64,000 nt of DNA, taken from positions 1 to 64,000 of the forward strand of contig CAMBDS010000006.1 in the NCBI GenBank assembly GCA_945865405.1. Reading direction: 5' to 3'. Numbering within the stretch: the first letter of the stretch is position 1; each line of letters starts with the position of its first letter. Shown here in pieces: positions 49,819-58,703 of the stretch. The stretch is from Caldithrix abyssi DSM 13497. Lineage in GTDB: Bacteria > Electryoneota > AABM5-125-24 > Hatepunaeales > Hatepunaeaceae. The notes beneath the pieces are model-generated. The model was not told the origin of the DNA. It did not search any database and worked only from the letters and a program-made list of their open reading frames with translations. Made by a program: the position numbers and the translations under genes.

Positions 49819-51171
49819 ATGGCTGAACGTAATGTTAAGCACCTCGATACGCCAAAAGCGCCCACTCTTGTTATAACCAAGTACATGGGCTCCAAAAAGG
49901 CAATTCTACCTTTCGTTGTCGAAGAATTGACCCGCTTGACAGAGCCGGGCGACATCATTGTCGATCTGATGGCAGGCACCCATACCATCGGATATGCGAT
50001 GAAAAACAGATGCCGAATGGTTGCCAACGACATCCAACGCTACTCGATGGTAATTGGGCAGACATTGCTGAATTATGAGCCAAAACCTCGCTTTGAAGGA
50101 GATGTTAAATCTGCCTTACGGCGGCTCTACCTCAGCAATGCGCGCCATCTTGAAGGTTCTTTCGAGAACGCGCTGAAACTCGAACGGGCAATGCTTTCGA
50201 ACGAATCGTCCCGCAAGCCGAACTGGTCAACCTATTCAGAATTCTGCGAAAGCTACCCCTTTATTTCACGGGAAACGAACGCAACGGGTTGGCCGGAAGA
50301 ATTCCAGATTCTCTTCTCCCAGCATCGACTCGAAGCTTATCGCACTCTGAACAAACTTGAGCCGTACAATCTCTTTTCGCTCTATTTTGCCAACGCTTAT
50401 GTCGGCGTAAGACAGGCGCTTGAGATCGACTCACTCAGGTATGCAATCGATAAGATCTGCGACGAATGGGTCGTCGAACGACCGGAACTTGGCTACGACT
50501 CGTTTCTGCTTAGGTGTCTGTTAATGTGCGCACTCATCTCATGCGTCAATAAGGTTAACCCTGGACCCGGCCATTGGGCAGCGTTTCCGAGAGTCAGTCA
50601 ACGCAACAAAGACTGGATTATTAGCCAGCGTCGCCTTGAGATCTATGATATTTTCATTCAAAAGGTTGGCGAGATTGAGCTGGCACTAGCGAAAAATCCG
50701 TCGCCTCACGGGCCGCACATTGTCAGTTCGGAAGATTTTGTCGCATTCATGCGTGAAGTCCATGAGTATATCCGTCAGGCGAAAGTCGTCTATCTCGATC
50801 CACCCTATTCCCAGGGTCATTACTCAAGGTTTTATCATGTGCTCGAGACTTTGACCAAGTACGACTACCCGGAAGTCTCGTTCGCCGGTCGCTATCGTAA
50901 AGACCGCCATCAATCGCCCTTCGCACAGAAGGAAAACGTCCCGAAGGCAATCGGGCATATCTGCGAGGTGGCGCGAGACGCCAAAACATTGCTGGTAATA
51001 AGCTATTCGCAGGGCGGGATAATCCCTACGGCAGATGCGTTCCGGGCGATTCTTGAGGGATTTTATCCGGCAGAAAAGATTGAGCTTAAGCGGTTGGCAT
51101 CGGTTCATTCGAAGCTTGGTCAGACGGAGCGAATGAAAACAGAGGAATACCTATTCACTTGCCGCCCATAG
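49819..51171 (+). CDS. Orphan D12-class adenine-specific DNA methyltransferase
   Basis: 450 aa, ATG at 49819. Motif order is that of the D12/Dam-like (alpha) class of N6-adenine methyltransferases: motif X KYMGSKKAILPFV (residues 21-33), motif I VDLMAGTHTIG (about 48-58) and, after a long insert with NPGPGHWAAFPRVSQRN, motif IV YLDPPYSQGHYSRFYHVLETL (DPPY near 327). No restriction endonuclease or specificity gene is adjacent; downstream genes are for LPS. It is either a solitary regulatory methyltransferase or part of a system elsewhere. The recognition site is unknown. Confidence 0.88.
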   Translation: MAERNVKHLDTPKAPTLVITKYMGSKKAILPFVVEELTRLTEPGDIIVDLMAGTHTIGYAMKNRCRMVANDIQRYSMVIGQTLLNYEPKPRFEGDVKSALRRLYLSNARHLEGSFENALKLERAMLSNESSRKPNWSTYSEFCESYPFISRETNATGWPEEFQILFSQHRLEAYRTLNKLEPYNLFSLYFANAYVGVRQALEIDSLRYAIDKICDEWVVERPELGYDSFLLRCLLMCALISCVNKVNPGPGHWAAFPRVSQRNKDWIISQRRLEIYDIFIQKVGEIELALAKNPSPHGPHIVSSEDFVAFMREVHEYIRQAKVVYLDPPYSQGHYSRFYHVLETLTKYDYPEVSFAGRYRKDRHQSPFAQKENVPKAIGHICEVARDAKTLLVISYSQGGIIPTADAFRAILEGFYPAEKIELKRLASVHSKLGQTERMKTEEYLFTCRP

Positions 51172-51181
51172 AGACTGGCAA

Positions 51182-52081
51182 GTGAAAACAGGTAACTTCA
51201 TCGAGTACGCCCTCTTGCTTGGAGTGGCGTTTCTCTTCAGGCGATTGCCGATCAGGTTATCGCGAGGTTTGGGAAGGGCTGTTGGGAGGCTCGGTAGTCA
51301 TGTTTTGAAGATTCGTAAGCAGGTCGCTATGAACAATATCAGACGGGCTTTCTCAAAATATTCAGAAAGTGAAGCGGAAAGACTTTATCATAAGACTTGG
51401 CTTCACTTCGGAATGGTTGCGGCCGAGTTGTCGAGGCTGCCACGGATGAAACTGAGCGATTTCCGAGTTCACGTGGAAAATGACACAACCGAGTTTCTGC
51501 AGGAGATATTCTCGCGTGGCAAGGGGGCTATTTTCGCCTCGGGACATATTGGAAACTGGGAGTGGCTTGGGGCGATGATTGCGGCGGAAGGATTTCCATT
51601 TACATTCGTCGTCGAACAGCAATCAAATCAGATGGTTGGCGATTGGATGGACCGGATGCGTGAGCGCGAAGGAATCGAAATTCATTCACGAGGAAGCGCT
51701 ACCAAGGGGACTCTGCAAGCTCTGAAAAGGAACCAGATGGTAGCGATGCTCTCCGATCAGGATGCAGGGAACGCGGGGGTCTTTGTCCCGTTTTTCGGCA
51801 AGCTCGCATCGACTCCGCGTGGCCCGGCACTGTTTAACTTTAAGACAGGCGCACCTATAATCTTTGGGAGTTGCTGTCGGGAAGAAGGCAAATTCAAGCT
51901 TCGGCTTGAGGAGATCGTTCCACCACCAACTTCAGGCGATCGCACTGAAGACGAGCGAATCATCATGGCAATAGTGACAGCACGGCTCGAAGCAGACATT
52001 CGTCAACACCCAGACCAATACATGTGGCTACATCGCCGTTGGAAGACCGCACCACCAACAGTTTCCGCAGATCAGAAATGA
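51182..52081 (+). CDS. Lipid A acyltransferase family protein (LpxL/HtrB-like)
   Basis: 299 aa from GTG at 51182, 10 bases after the methyltransferase stop. Inner membrane acyltransferases of this family add secondary acyl chains to lipid A. The N-terminus holds a hydrophobic helix (about 8-20) followed by ARG-rich [12 protein letters not shown]. The catalytic H-x4-E/D motif is [11 protein letters not shown] near residue 118. Later family segments are [22 protein letters not shown] and [14 protein letters not shown]. Its presence indicates lipid A and thus an outer membrane. It is followed by gmhA. Confidence 0.92.
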   Translation: MKTGNFIEYALLLGVAFLFRRLPIRLSRGLGRAVGRLGSHVLKIRKQVAMNNIRRAFSKYSESEAERLYHKTWLHFGMVAAELSRLPRMKLSDFRVHVENDTTEFLQEIFSRGKGAIFASGHIGNWEWLGAMIAAEGFPFTFVVEQQSNQMVGDWMDRMREREGIEIHSRGSATKGTLQALKRNQMVAMLSDQDAGNAGVFVPFFGKLASTPRGPALFNFKTGAPIIFGSCCREEGKFKLRLEEIVPPPTSGDRTEDERIIMAIVTARLEADIRQHPDQYMWLHRRWKTAPPTVSADQK

Positions 52082-52088
52082 GAAGACA

Positions 52089-52682
52089 TTGAAATCTGAA
52101 TACCTTTCACATCTACTCGCAGAGGGTCTTTCCTCCCACGAACGGCTGATCACTGAATCTCAGCCGACAATCCTCAAGATAGCCGATGCTCTACTAGCTT
52201 GTCTGCAACGAGGGAATAAAATCCTGCTGTGCGGGAATGGCGGTTCGGCTGCTGACGCGCAACATGTCGCGGCGGAGATCGTCGGACGATATACCCGCGA
52301 GCGAAAAGGCTGGCCAGCCATTGCATTAACGACAGATACGTCGATCCTGACGGCGGTTGGCAATGACTATGGCTATGAGAAGATATTTTCGCGGCAAGTG
52401 GAGGCGTTGGCGGTGAAAGGTGATGTTGTAGTGGGGATTTCGACCAGCGGAAATTCGCCGAATGTATTGGCGGCTTTAACGATGGCGCAGAGTATTGGGT
52501 GTGAGACGATTGGTTTTACTGGCGGGTCAGGCGGTAAAATGGGCAATTACTGCGATGTCGTTTTCTTTTCTCCGACCTCAAAGACTCCGAACATACAGGA
52601 GCTTCATATCGTTGCGTGGCATGCGATCTGTGATTTGGTGGAATTGGGGATGATTGAGGACGGGTCGAAAAAAATGGAATGA
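52089..52682 (+). CDS. gmhA: Phosphoheptose isomerase GmhA
   Basis: Sedoheptulose-7-phosphate isomerase, first step of ADP-heptose synthesis for the LPS core, 197 aa. TTG at 52089 lies 7 bases after the acyltransferase stop. SIS-domain motifs are [19 protein letters not shown] near residue 45 and [17 protein letters not shown] near 115, plus the C-terminal [15 protein letters not shown] with the zinc-binding His/Glu pattern. It probably forms an operon with the lipid A acyltransferase. Confidence 0.95.
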   Translation: MKSEYLSHLLAEGLSSHERLITESQPTILKIADALLACLQRGNKILLCGNGGSAADAQHVAAEIVGRYTRERKGWPAIALTTDTSILTAVGNDYGYEKIFSRQVEALAVKGDVVVGISTSGNSPNVLAALTMAQSIGCETIGFTGGSGGKMGNYCDVVFFSPTSKTPNIQELHIVAWHAICDLVELGMIEDGSKKME

Positions 52683-52731
52683 ACTCAAGCAAGAGGCAAC
52701 TACATCCACTCAAAACTCCAAAATTGCAACC

Positions 52732-53085
52732 TTATTCTGCTTCCATCCCCCACTTCACCTTGTTCGCAATTACTTCTTCTTCAGTAGGATTTGCCATCGT
52801 CTCTTCTTGAGCCGGGATAAATAATGATCGCTCAGTATCACAACGGGCGTTGAGGGCATGTTCATCCTTAAACATCGCAGGCATGTCAATGTCCTCATAG
52901 ATCGCCTCCCAGGGACACTCGGGGATGCAAGCACGACAGTCTATGCATTCCTCGGGGGAGATGTAGAGCTGATCGGGAAGATCATTCGCGGGGTTCTTCG
53001 GTATATAAAAACAGTCAACCGGACAGACTGTGACACAGGCTGTATGTTTGCAATCTCGACAGAGTCGGCTAACGATGTGAGGCAT
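52732..53085 (-). CDS. Two-cluster ferredoxin (FdxA/7Fe type)
   Basis: 117 aa, ATG at 53085. Electron carrier with Cys9, Cys12, Cys17 and Cys21 in the first motif (LCRDCKHTACVTVCPVDC) and ECIDCRACIPECPW in the second. The first motif has an insertion, as in [3Fe-4S]/[4Fe-4S] ferredoxins. The C-terminal 45 residues are acidic and non-ferredoxin. Redox partners are unknown. It lies between gmhA and mrp; mrp is on the same strand. The 53086-53195 gap is AT-rich with no feature seen. Confidence 0.9.
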   Translation of the reverse strand: MPHIVSRLCRDCKHTACVTVCPVDCFYIPKNPANDLPDQLYISPEECIDCRACIPECPWEAIYEDIDMPAMFKDEHALNARCDTERSLFIPAQEETMANPTEEEVIANKVKWGMEAE

Positions 53086-53195
53086 TTGATGTAATTAAGA
53101 ATTAGGAATTACTTAGGAACACTTATTAAGACGATTAGCAGTCAATTCTGTTGGCAATTTGGTTGATGCAAATCGCCTTGCTCAAAGAGTTGATG

Positions 53196-54320
53196 CTACT
53201 TCGTCATCATTTTCACTGGAATTGCGCCCATTTTAGGAACGAAGACGTGGCAAGCTGACTTGTCCCAAGAAGGGAGCATCCGCGTCACCTTGTTCCAGAC
53301 AACGTCGGCAAAATCCTTGAACACTTTAGCCTGTTTTGACTCAGGTTCAGAAGCAACCACCGGTGCGCCACGGTCACCGGAAGCACGAATTTTCGGGTCG
53401 AGAGGAATCTCGCCCATGAACTCGGTTCCCAACAATTCCGCTACGTTTTTCCCGCCACCCGCAGAGAATATATCCGTCCTTTCGTCGCAATGAGGGCAGA
53501 TGAAATAGCTCATATTCTCGACAATCCCCAACACTGGTACATTGACTTTTTTGAACATCTGTAAGCCACGCCGGGCATCGATTAGAGCGACGTCAGATGG
53601 TGTCGTGACAATTACGACGCCATCTACCGGAACCTGCTGAGCCAGCGTAAGCTGGGCGTCACCTGTTCCCGGCGGTAGGTCGATCACGAGGCAGTCAAGC
53701 TCACCCCATGATACATCGTGCAGAAACTGGTCGATAGCCTTCATCACCATTGGCCCGCGCCAGATCATAGGCGAATCTGAAGGGACAAAAAAGCCGATGG
53801 AGATCAACTTTAAACCGAAAGCTTCAGCGGGAGTGAGTCGTTGACCTACCGGTGGCGGGACATGGCTCACACCGAGCATTGTCGGAATTGAGGGCCCGTA
53901 AATATCGGCGTCAAGTAAGCCGACCTTTAAGCCTTTGGCTTTTAATGCCAAAGCAAAATTGACGGCGACAGTTGATTTTCCGACGCCACCCTTACCCGAA
54001 GCAATAGCCAGAATCAGCTTTATCCCCTCGATTCGTGCCTGCCCGGCCCATGGATCGTTATCGCTTGTGGAGGTGACTCGCTCGGTGCCGTCGGGAGCGA
54101 CTTCAACGACCTCTGTGATCTCGGGGAGATCTTGCGAAATCGCCGCCATTACTCCCCGCTTGAGTGTCACCATCGAGGAGGGGCAACCCTGGCAAGCTCC
54201 TTGAAGACGTAGATAAACACGGTTGGCTTGAACGTTTAGCAGTTCAACGTTCCCACCATCCTTCAGAAGTGCGGGGCGGATCTTATCAAGAGCTTTTTCA
54301 ATAAGTTGTGATTGAGTCAA
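53196..54320 (-). CDS. mrp: Mrp/NBP35-type iron-sulfur carrier ATPase with fused NifU-like N-terminal domain
   Basis: TTG at 54320 (374 aa) is chosen because GGAG lies 8 bases upstream; longer frames overlap the sulfatase-like gene. The first 80 residues are a DUF59/NifU-C-like domain: ALDKIRPALLKDGGNVELL and GACQGCPSS with the CxxC. The Mrp ATPase domain starts with the deviant Walker A IASGKGGVGKST near residue 110 and has DADIYGPSIP, VIDLPPGTGD and the bridging ICPHC pair near 273. It carries or assembles Fe-S clusters for apoproteins. The sulfatase-like gene on the same strand overlaps it by 23 bases. Confidence 0.95.
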   Translation of the reverse strand: MTQSQLIEKALDKIRPALLKDGGNVELLNVQANRVYLRLQGACQGCPSSMVTLKRGVMAAISQDLPEITEVVEVAPDGTERVTSTSDNDPWAGQARIEGIKLILAIASGKGGVGKSTVAVNFALALKAKGLKVGLLDADIYGPSIPTMLGVSHVPPPVGQRLTPAEAFGLKLISIGFFVPSDSPMIWRGPMVMKAIDQFLHDVSWGELDCLVIDLPPGTGDAQLTLAQQVPVDGVVIVTTPSDVALIDARRGLQMFKKVNVPVLGIVENMSYFICPHCDERTDIFSAGGGKNVAELLGTEFMGEIPLDPKIRASGDRGAPVVASEPESKQAKVFKDFADVVWNKVTRMLPSWDKSACHVFVPKMGAIPVKMMTK

Positions 54321-56253
54321 TAGTAACTCCGTGGTTATTTTTATCGTGTGATATTTGGTCAGGTTCAATAATTCCATTAGGAGGAGTGATCCGATTGAAC
54401 TTCATCATCATTTCAGTTGTTTGATATAACGCCTTCAACTGAAAGGTCATTTTTTTTGTTGTCTCAGGCTCCTTCTTAAGCAATCCACCACCAGAGAAGT
54501 CGGGGTTGCCGATCTGATACAATCCGACATTATGTATAATCGAACTTACAAGCATCTTATTACCGAAACGAAAGTTCAGATGGCCTGATTGGTAATGGAT
54601 CCCCCACTCCAACGAGTCGAACGGTGCTAATAAGCTAGTCCCAAAGGCGGAGCAAATAGTCTCAATTCCAGCAGCATCGAGAATTGTCGGCATGAGATCC
54701 AACTGATCACCCAACCGAGTATCTACACGAGGTTGGATTCTGCTGGGAGCGTAAAATATTGAGCCGACATGAAATCGCTCAATCTCGTCTGAATGAGTTG
54801 TGTGGTCGCCGACAATAACATAGACTGTTCTGGCAAACCTCTTGCACTTCGATTCGCGATCGAAAAAATCTCTAAGTGCACCATCCAAATATACGAAAGT
54901 GTTGAGTATTTCGCCGTTTTCTGTTTCTTTGTCGAAACGAGGCACAAAGCCGTCTGGCAATGTCCAGGGAGCGTGAGTACAGAGCGTAAAAATTCCGTAA
55001 TGAAACGGTTCAGGCATCGAGTCCATTTCCTTGCTCATACGCTCGAGAGCAATGTGATCCCAAATTCCCCACGAACCGTTGGATTGCCCGACAGGAAAGT
55101 CCTCCTCACTCACAAAAAGTTCGTAGCCGGACATACTACAGATAGCCTCAATCCCCATCGAATTTTCCGGTGCCCCGTGCATGAAGCGGACGGCATAGCC
55201 GTTTTCCTGAAATATCTCTCCCAGTCCTCTCAATTTGGGTAGAAGCGAGGTTAAGCGATAGGAATCTACCGAAAGATTGGGGTATGAGGCGAGTATTGCC
55301 GTCACACCTCTGAAACTGCGTGTGCCAATCGAATTAAAATTGGTAAAGGCCAAAGACTGTCGTGACAAGGAATCGAGAAAGGGCATCACCTCTTGCTTAC
55401 CGCCAAAGGTCTGCAAGTATCCGGCGTTAAGAGACTCCACGATAATTAATACGACGTTGAGGCGTTCTGAAGACTCCACAACAGGAGCTTTCGGGGTCAC
55501 TCTGCGTAATAATGGGAATTTTGGATCTTGATAGTCGCCATCAGGATCGACAAGCCGACGGACCTCTGCCGTGGCGATGCTTTCGTCCATAAATTGATCT
55601 GGACGCTTAGACTTTACCGCTTCAGTCAAAAAGGTGTACCAGCCATTTAGAACGATGTTACCGAGAATGGATGATCTGCCAGTTATCGCGTCAGCGCTTT
55701 TCAACGGCTCTTTTTGCAAGCCGCCACGCGCACCAATCACAGTAATAACCAGTATCGGAATCAGGTAGTAGATCCTTCGCCAGTCGGAGCCTGCCTGCAT
55801 TTCATTGGCAGACATCGATCTTTGGAAAGTTTTAAAGATGAACCAGATTACACCAATCAACAGCCCGACAGCGACGAGCGTCGATAAAAGATAACCATCG
55901 ATCAACATCATCGCCATTGACCCTGCGTCGCTGAACATATCGACGAGTTCCATCGTCACATGGTGACTGTTTTCGACGAAAAAGAATATGTCACCAATTA
56001 GAACAATTGAGGCAGATGCGATAATTGCGACCGAAAGCCAACAGGATGCTATAGATAGTCGGTGACGAATTTTGCTTGAAGCAGGTATCCAGAGCAGTAG
56101 AAGCGGTGCAGTTACGCTCAGCATTGCAGTGGCAACGTCGAATCGAAAGCCCTTGATAAAAGCCAGAAAAATTTCCTGCCCGGTAGCTACAGCAAAGCTC
56201 TCAAAATTCACTGCCAAAAATGCCAGACGCGCTATAAATAGTACGACGATCAT
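54298..56253 (-). CDS. LTA synthase/phosphoglycerol transferase-like membrane sulfatase
   Basis: 651 aa from ATG at 56253. About five membrane segments occupy residues 1-190. The periplasmic alkaline-phosphatase-like domain starts VVLIIVESLNAGYLQTFGG near 270. The catalytic region reads NSIGTRSFRGVTAILASYP, where many relatives have a Thr in an RT-DRG context; here it is Ser (RSFRG). Metal ligands are in VGDHTTHSDE near 490. The frame also continues upstream (VLIWLKIFAVMIVV) without a conventional start, so the first membrane helix may be longer. Likely transfers a phospho-alcohol group to an envelope glycan or lipid; the substrate is unknown. Confidence 0.85.
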   Translation of the reverse strand: MIVVLFIARLAFLAVNFESFAVATGQEIFLAFIKGFRFDVATAMLSVTAPLLLLWIPASSKIRHRLSIASCWLSVAIIASASIVLIGDIFFFVENSHHVTMELVDMFSDAGSMAMMLIDGYLLSTLVAVGLLIGVIWFIFKTFQRSMSANEMQAGSDWRRIYYLIPILVITVIGARGGLQKEPLKSADAITGRSSILGNIVLNGWYTFLTEAVKSKRPDQFMDESIATAEVRRLVDPDGDYQDPKFPLLRRVTPKAPVVESSERLNVVLIIVESLNAGYLQTFGGKQEVMPFLDSLSRQSLAFTNFNSIGTRSFRGVTAILASYPNLSVDSYRLTSLLPKLRGLGEIFQENGYAVRFMHGAPENSMGIEAICSMSGYELFVSEEDFPVGQSNGSWGIWDHIALERMSKEMDSMPEPFHYGIFTLCTHAPWTLPDGFVPRFDKETENGEILNTFVYLDGALRDFFDRESKCKRFARTVYVIVGDHTTHSDEIERFHVGSIFYAPSRIQPRVDTRLGDQLDLMPTILDAAGIETICSAFGTSLLAPFDSLEWGIHYQSGHLNFRFGNKMLVSSIIHNVGLYQIGNPDFSGGGLLKKEPETTKKMTFQLKALYQTTEMMMKFNRITPPNGIIEPDQISHDKNNHGVTIDSITTY

Positions 56254-56379
56254 GACGGCGAAAATTTTCAGCCATATCAGGACTGGTGGGATTACGACTA
56301 CGCTATTATTTTGGTTTTTGAGAATCTAATGGACTACTTCTGGGTATTTGAAGTTAAAACTGAATGATCTGGGATGCTT

Positions 56380-56397
56380 GCGGACGAGGGCTTCTGC
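56380..56397. repeat. Decayed palindrome, AGGG loop
   Basis: GCGGACG-AGGG-CTTCTGC: the loop is intact but the arms no longer pair fully. It looks like a degenerate copy of the type at 7469-7488. Confidence 0.6.
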
Positions 56398-56479
56398 CAG
56401 CTAAATTGAAACCCAATAAAATCAAACAGGCATACGACGGTATTGCCTGTGATTCAGATTGAAATAGGTAGAGCTAAGG

Positions 56480-58420
56480 CTATGTAGTTGCCATTCCAAG
56501 TCGCTGTTCAGCTGCTTTGAGGATGCTCAGCAACATCGATTGATAGTCGATTTGATCAATGCCCGCCATTTTTGCGAGATGGCCATCCCAACACCAACCC
56601 GGATTGGGGTTGACTTCCAGGAGTTTCGGGTTTCCTTCACCGTCAAGCCGCCAGTCAAAGCGGACATAATCCCGGCATTCGAGGCGTTCGAAGAGTTTAA
56701 GGCTGCCTTCTATTATCTGACGCTTGGTCTCTTTTGTCAACTCGGCAGGGATCGCCCGGAGCTTCCAGTATGGCGAGTCGGGCATCCACTTCGCCTCGTA
56801 GCCACAGATTTTCGGAAGTCCTTCTGGTAGCAAAGAGTAGTCTTCCTCGATTAAGGGGAGGATTGTGTAGTTTTCCGGCGAATTCCCGATGATGCCTATT
56901 GAAAGGTCTTTACCGGTTAAGAATTCTTCGACTAAAATTGGTTTTTCGTAGCCAAGTTTATCACGGATCATGATGATGGCGTTAACAAGCTCTTCGCGAT
57001 TAGTGGCGAAACTCTCCTGAGTAATGCCAAAGCTGGAATCACCAAAATTCGGCTTGGCAATGACCGGGAAGTCAACTGGAAGCTCATAAAGGCTGTCCTC
57101 TGGGTTGACAAAATGTGCCTTAGGGACAGGAATGCCCATCTCCTTGGCAACTCCGCGTACGGCTGATTTATCGTAGCAAAATGCAAGGCATTGGGGGCCA
57201 GAACCTGTATAGGGCATTTCAAGTTGCTCAAGCAAGGCAGGGACATGAAGTTCCTTGCGGGGGTCGTTGTCGAAACCTTCGTCGCAGAGATTCATCACCA
57301 GATCGAGACGGCCTTGTAATTTTTTTAGATCGTTGTGGAAAGCTGAGTGTGTGTTCAGGTAGGAGAATTTATATCCTTCAAGTCCTTCCAAAGCGACTTT
57401 TAGCTGTTCGATGGTGAAAAAATCGTCTTCATCGAATATTCTGAGCGGTTTCATTGGATCCGGACGATTGGGATCACCAAGAAGAACCACAATGTTGCGT
57501 TCAGCATGCTTGACCTTCGACTTGCTCTTTGTCCACTCTTTTTTCACCAGTGCTGTCGCAACAATGCGTTGTTCCATCATTCCCAAGTCCTGGTTACGCA
57601 GGGAATTTGTTGTGATACCACCGTGAACGGTAAAATCTGAAAACCCGGCGGCAATCATCAACTCACCAAGTGAATCTGATGTGTAGAGTCGTTCAGCGTA
57701 AAATTGATCGACGAGTACTCCTTTTTCGACATGGGTGATTACCTCGCGGGTAATCAATCGGTCACCATCCTTGGAAATCGAACGTTCGCGGCATACAAAG
57801 TGCTTTTTATCGATCCATTCCCATGAACGGGGGTGGTACTTCTCACGAACAAATCCTCCGTCGGAGACATCTACCAGAAGCCTTCCGTCAGGTTTCAACA
57901 CTCTTCTGACTTCTTTTAGCACCCTGAGGTCGTCTCTGACGGACTCAAAGTAACCGAAGCTGTTACCGAGAATACTGACGACATCGAAGCTATCGTTACC
58001 AAAGGGGAGTTTTCGAGCATCGCCTTCACGGAATCGTACAGGCAATCCTTCGCTTTTGGCTTGACTTTTGGCTCGGTGGATGAGGAAATGAGACCTGTCG
58101 AGACCTTCGACTTTCTTGAACCCAAGTCTGGCAAGCTCAATCGAATGGCGTCCCTGACCACAACATAGATCAAGGATCGCGTGATCGGGCGACAATTGGA
58201 GAATGGTGCTGAAGAGTTCGACTTCCTGTTTAGTCAGATCGCTGTCATCGATAACGTCAGCGTCTGTCTTAAGATAAAGAGAATTGAAGATGCCGCGCCA
58301 CCAGTCGGGGTGGACGTGCTCTTCGAGGTTGTGAACCGGACCCAGAAGGGTTCGTTTTGGAGAAGCAGGCTTATTTTTGTGGGGGGGTTTGTCATTCTCT
58401 GGAGATGCTTTACGTGGCAT
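56480..58420 (-). CDS. Fusion of a class I methyltransferase and a D-Ala-D-Ala ligase-like ATP-grasp enzyme
   Basis: 646 aa, ATG at 58420. The N-terminal third is a SAM methyltransferase: ILDLCCGQGRHSIELA at 82-97, EGLDRSH, RKLPFGNDSFDVVS and VLKPDGRLLVDV. A short basic linker (KSKSKVKHAERN, about 297-308) leads to a complete ATP-grasp domain of the D-alanine ligase type: VMNLCDEGFDNDPRKE, PYTGSGPQCLAFCYDKSAV, FPVIAKPNFGDSSFG, LVEEFLTGKDLSIGII and DWRLDGEGNPKLLEVNPNPGW. The final Glu/Asn metal ligands are intact. It probably joins and methylates a peptide or amino acid product. The dcw cluster here has no ddl, but the long D-Ala-ligase C-terminus differs, so Ddl activity is not claimed. Confidence 0.85.
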   Translation of the reverse strand: MPRKASPENDKPPHKNKPASPKRTLLGPVHNLEEHVHPDWWRGIFNSLYLKTDADVIDDSDLTKQEVELFSTILQLSPDHAILDLCCGQGRHSIELARLGFKKVEGLDRSHFLIHRAKSQAKSEGLPVRFREGDARKLPFGNDSFDVVSILGNSFGYFESVRDDLRVLKEVRRVLKPDGRLLVDVSDGGFVREKYHPRSWEWIDKKHFVCRERSISKDGDRLITREVITHVEKGVLVDQFYAERLYTSDSLGELMIAAGFSDFTVHGGITTNSLRNQDLGMMEQRIVATALVKKEWTKSKSKVKHAERNIVVLLGDPNRPDPMKPLRIFDEDDFFTIEQLKVALEGLEGYKFSYLNTHSAFHNDLKKLQGRLDLVMNLCDEGFDNDPRKELHVPALLEQLEMPYTGSGPQCLAFCYDKSAVRGVAKEMGIPVPKAHFVNPEDSLYELPVDFPVIAKPNFGDSSFGITQESFATNREELVNAIIMIRDKLGYEKPILVEEFLTGKDLSIGIIGNSPENYTILPLIEEDYSLLPEGLPKICGYEAKWMPDSPYWKLRAIPAELTKETKRQIIEGSLKLFERLECRDYVRFDWRLDGEGNPKLLEVNPNPGWCWDGHLAKMAGIDQIDYQSMLLSILKAAEQRLGMATT

Positions 58421-58703
58421 TGGTTCCTAATCAATTGAGAGGCTTAAATAGTACTGTTTGACCTAATCTACATTCAGTTGCGTTATCAGTCAAGCTTGGT
58501 ACCATAGATTAGAACAAGTGAAAAATATAGCGTTAAAGTGTTAGGAAATCGTTTCCCTTTCCCGTTTTCAAGAATAGTTTTAGTTCGACAGAGTTGCCTA
58601 AGATAGTGAAAATTCCGTATCTTTAGGAAAGGTAAAAGGATCTGCTTGATTTTCCGTTTTCAAGACGGTAATTTCGAAACTTGACTAGATCTAAGAGGAC
58701 TCT
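58421..58703 (+). other. Upstream region of the M6 protease gene
   Basis: No gene. A weak promoter candidate, TTGCCT-N18-TATCTT (58594-58623), and two copies of CCGTTTTCAAGA (near 58562 and 58651), which could be regulator sites. Nothing more is recognised. Confidence 0.45.

Noticed and set aside
56480-58420. Naming the methyltransferase/ATP-grasp fusion as Ddl
   Set aside because: The ATP-grasp half resembles D-alanine ligases, but the fusion and altered C-terminal segments make D-Ala-D-Ala synthesis only one of several options.
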